From the NCBI RefSeq assembly GCF_007655135.1, contig NC_045129.1, positions 5,580,001 through 5,644,000 on the forward strand: 64,000 nucleotides of DNA, written 5' to 3'. This document shows, piece by piece, positions 61,019 to 64,000 of the stretch. The position numbers and the translations under genes were made by a program. Position 1 is the first letter of the stretch. Each line of letters begins with the position of its first letter. The DNA is from Punica granatum. Lineage: Eukaryota > Streptophyta > Magnoliopsida > Myrtales > Lythraceae. Below the pieces are notes generated by a model. It worked only from the letters and a program-made list of their open reading frames with translations. It ran no database searches and was not told where the DNA came from.

Positions 61019-63919
61019 CTACATGTCGAGATCATCAGACTGTTGGGCCGCCCTCTGGTCATTTCCGAATGTCCTCTTGCTCATGTTAGAACGTTGGACC
61101 AGACGGACCAGTGCCTGAACTACTTCGGACATCGGTGGTCGGAATTCCGGTTCAGCCTGCATCGGGATAGACAAGGAAAAACCATTTTGAGAATGGCATC
61201 AAAACAATGAAAGAGCTACTTAGAGATGCTCTCTCTGAAAGAGTTCAACTCCATTCTCCTTCACGATGTGAAAGTGTAAAGAATTAAGGCATAGGCAGTT
61301 CCTATTGCATGAAAGGTATCCGTAATTTTCGTCCAAAAAATCCTCGATCAAAGCTGATGGCAAGAACTAAAGAGCTAACCAGACTAAGAAACTACCTGGA
61401 CACAAAGGGCAATGACGTCGGCAAATCGGGAGAGAGACTTCACGGGGTAGAGCCCCTTGAGGTCCGGATCAACCATCTTAGAGAGAGCATCAATATCGTG
61501 GAGCTGTGGAGTTGCCCAGCGGACCAAAGATTGCTCGGATCTAGGCCTTGAGCTGAGAAACAAAATTGGGACAATTAAACTAACCAGCAAATCATTTAAT
61601 CTAGAGAGAGCAAGACAATGAGATTTTATCAATGTGGATTTTACCTGTCAAATGGTTTACGTCCAGTGAGGAGCTCCAGCATTACCACTCCAAAACTGTA
61701 AACATCACTTTTTAGTGTATATTGCCCTGACATTGTAACCTCAGGAGCGCTGTATCCCAACCCCGCATTTTGGCTTAATGCCTACATTATGAAAAATGGA
61801 AATTTAAATAAAGGGCATGAAATATTTGCCACTTATGATAATGAGAACTGGAAAATTAGTAACCTAGTCCTGAGAGGACTTCTCCGACTGGAAGCGTTAA
61901 CTCTGTGAATTAAGGAGACATACGAGAAGCAGAAACATTTTCACGCTGGAAATATAAAAGTTCACCTGTTCCGCATTTGGAAGGAAACTTGCCAATCCAG
62001 AGTCTGACAGGTGAGGATTGAGCTCCGAATCCAACAAAATGTTCGCCGACTTAATATTTTTGTGGACAATTGATGGGGAGCAAACCTCATGCAGGTACCT
62101 TAAAATGCACAGCGAGAATGAGAATTCCAGCAAGAACAAACAATTGTTAGGTGTGTATATCTGATTTGTCAAAAATTATGTGCTTACGATTGAACCACTA
62201 ACTTTAACAGGAAAGCTGAGCCACCATGCAGTGCCAAAATGTTTTCCATTCCTATTTTCTATTAAGTAATGGCTTTTGGCATCTTATTATATCCAGGAAC
62301 TTACTCTAAAGCTCGTGCTGTTCCAAGAGCAATTTTGACTCTGGTATTCCAAGTCAGTGGCTTGCTATACTCATCTGATAGGTGGAAGAAGTCGTACAGA
62401 GATCCATTCTTATGGAACTCGTATATTAGAATATGCTGCCCATGCTCCGCACAGTAACCCACCAACTCCGTCACATTCGTATGATGCAGTTCAGATATGT
62501 TTGAAACCATTTCTGGAAATTCATCTGAAAATTCACTTGGAATTGCAGATGAATCTAATTTCTTCACAGCAACCACCTGATTCATATTTGAAGGAAAACC
62601 CGGAGAGAGGAATTATATGAATAAGGTCAAATATTACGATGGAGAAGAGATGAAAAGATAGCAAGTAAATAAGGAAGCACCTTGCCATCATCAAAGTGCG
62701 CTCGGTAAACTCGCCCAAAAGTCCCCTCTCCAAGAAGGTTCTCAATGCCGAAGCTTCCAGTAGCCATTTGCAAATCTGCTACAGAGTATGATGTCACGTT
62801 CACAGGAATCTTTACAGGTTTCTTCACTACGACAGGCTTCTTTGGAAAGTCCTCTTCATCAAATGACTTGTGACGATCGATCGGGGGTGGCTTGAGAGTT
62901 ATCGAAGCTGATGTATCAAATGTCTTTGTATTGATTGCAGGAGCTGTTTGCACAGACTTCATCTCTGCTTATTCAGGGCAAAATTTAGAGGTAAATAAGA
63001 TCAGCTCTAGAGAAATGCTTATCAACTATTAAAAACTATTAAGGAAGCTAATGTAGGGTTAATTTTGGCATGAAGAATTTCAGAGTTTTCTATTTCCAAA
63101 GAGGAATACATATGATAATTCCCATGTTATCTGGCTTCGAGGAAACAATTACAAGATTCCCGTAGAAAATGTTCTCTGAAGTGAACCTTGCACGTTCTTG
63201 CCGTTGTTTTCTTTGCTTTATAAGAAAAGGAAAACGAAAATGAAGAGAAATCTGATAAAAATCAAGAGCTCTCTAGAATGAAGGAACATGAGCAAATGTT
63301 AAGAACAGGAATTGCTAGTATTAAAAACACCCTACCACCTTCCAAGTAGTGGGATAGGAACATGAATTGATGTAGGTGATCATGGCATATAATTTGTTCG
63401 CACTGAAATCCAGAAGTGAAAAATTCGAGGCACTACTATAAGACTTAAGCAGGGAGAATAACCATCTAAAAATTCATTCAGACATCGATAATGCAAATTC
63501 CCAGATGAAACCCGATACGCACTAAAATTAGTATCGCAGCAGCAAAATGAAGCACAAGAAGGACAAATCATTATTCTACAAGCTACCTGGTAATAAAATT
63601 TCTATGATTACCGTGCATGTCATTAGAAGCAAGTGGAGCAAGAGGCTGATTGTCAAACTTTTCTATATCAGGCGATGACCTTTTGGATCTTCTCTTCACA
63701 AGGAAGAAAGCAATAATCCCCCCAACGACCAAGAGGGAAATAATGATTCCAGCAATTCCACCACCACCTATTCCTGACTTTTTACCGCCGCCACCATTAT
63801 CACTATCAGAGGGGCTGTTATTACTCCCCGATCTATGATTTCGGTTCGACTTGGTGATTGGTGGAGTGCCAGGTGGCGGAGGGGGTGCAGGGCCTGAGCT
63901 GAATGAGTTGCCATCTCTC
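61019..63919 (-). CDS. SRF: STRUBBELIG-RECEPTOR FAMILY LRR receptor-like kinase (SRF6/SRF7-like), 5' part outside window
   Basis: Visible exons (minus strand): 63919-63612, 62964-62681, 62576-62305, 62098-61966, 61781-61645, 61552-61396 and 61156-61019. They give 475 C-terminal residues. The signal peptide, SUB domain and leucine-rich repeats lie beyond position 64000, and 63920-64000 is intron. From the visible start: a Ser/Pro/Asn-rich juxtamembrane spacer, then a glycine patch and transmembrane helix ([20 protein letters not shown]), a stop-transfer KRRSKRS, and the SRF-specific linker ([34 protein letters not shown]). The kinase domain has a good nucleotide loop (GEGTFGRV) and VAVKK lysine. 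The HRD motif reads HKN ([14 protein letters not shown]) and the DFG position reads DSG, as in this family. The C-terminus is SDDLDM. SRF proteins are plasma-membrane receptors, mostly regarded as catalytically impaired; STRUBBELIG itself controls tissue morphogenesis. Confidence 0.94.
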
Positions 63920-64000
63920 CTGTCATCAAAACCCAGAAGGTTAAGGAAGATTATTTTCAGTTAGAAATGTTAAACCCACAGCCAATTCTTCTAAATGCCT

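Overview
The window is nuclear DNA of a flowering plant, almost certainly a eudicot. The coding exons are short, are separated by AT-rich GT-AG introns, and encode plant-specific families: an ATL RING-H2 protein, FPF1, a STRUBBELIG-family receptor kinase and a plant O-fucosyltransferase. No species can be named from the sequence alone. All gene models below were built by reading splice junctions and checking reading phase by hand. No database search was run.

The left part (1-36 kb) is gene-poor and repeat-rich. It holds a small basic plant protein gene (6147-6753, +), an intronless ATL-type RING-H2 E3 ligase (7959-8891, -), a second small membrane-anchored RING-H2 protein (18920-19348, -) and an FPF1-like gene (26815-27144, -). 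Between them lie a decayed CACTA/EnSpm TNP2 transposase (23.6-24.5 kb) and many non-autonomous inverted-repeat elements. Three elements (4304-5182, 13275-14006, 30500-31254) are flanked by exact 9-bp target-site duplications, as expected for Mutator-like elements (MULEs). A fourth, at 34973-35750, is related to the second. Further terminal-inverted-repeat elements lie at 15929-16346, 16998-17512 and 32546-33227. The element at 4304-5182 carries a GC-rich core that looks like a captured fragment of a membrane-protein gene, including a splice acceptor, so it is a Pack-MULE candidate.

The right part (36-64 kb) is gene-dense. In order it holds: a NUMOD3-motif protein of likely organellar destination (36201-39998, +); an 89-residue charged coiled-coil protein (40498-41369, -); a degenerate tRNA-Ser(AGA); a type II membrane O-fucosyltransferase-family protein (44070-46691, +); a mitochondrial K+/H+ exchange-related protein (47557-49547, +); a 20-exon TTC27-type TPR protein (51710-60026, +) with an apparent GC-AG intron; and the 3' part of a STRUBBELIG-RECEPTOR FAMILY kinase of the SRF6/SRF7 type (61019-63919, -), whose LRR ectodomain lies beyond the right edge. 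From memory, Arabidopsis chromosome 1 carries SRF6, a K+/H+ exchange-like gene, an O-fucosyltransferase and a NUMOD3-type gene close together around At1g53730-At1g53800, so this half looks like a conserved ancestral block. Two small Tourist-like MITEs sit in its intergenic spaces.

The genes do not form a pathway. They are independent eukaryotic transcription units. The most unusual material is the set of Mutator-like elements with hairpin-forming GC-rich cores, the Pack-MULE candidate, the GC-AG intron and the duplicated splice acceptor in the 6.1-kb gene. I found no CRISPR array, operon or convincing novel enzymatic system.
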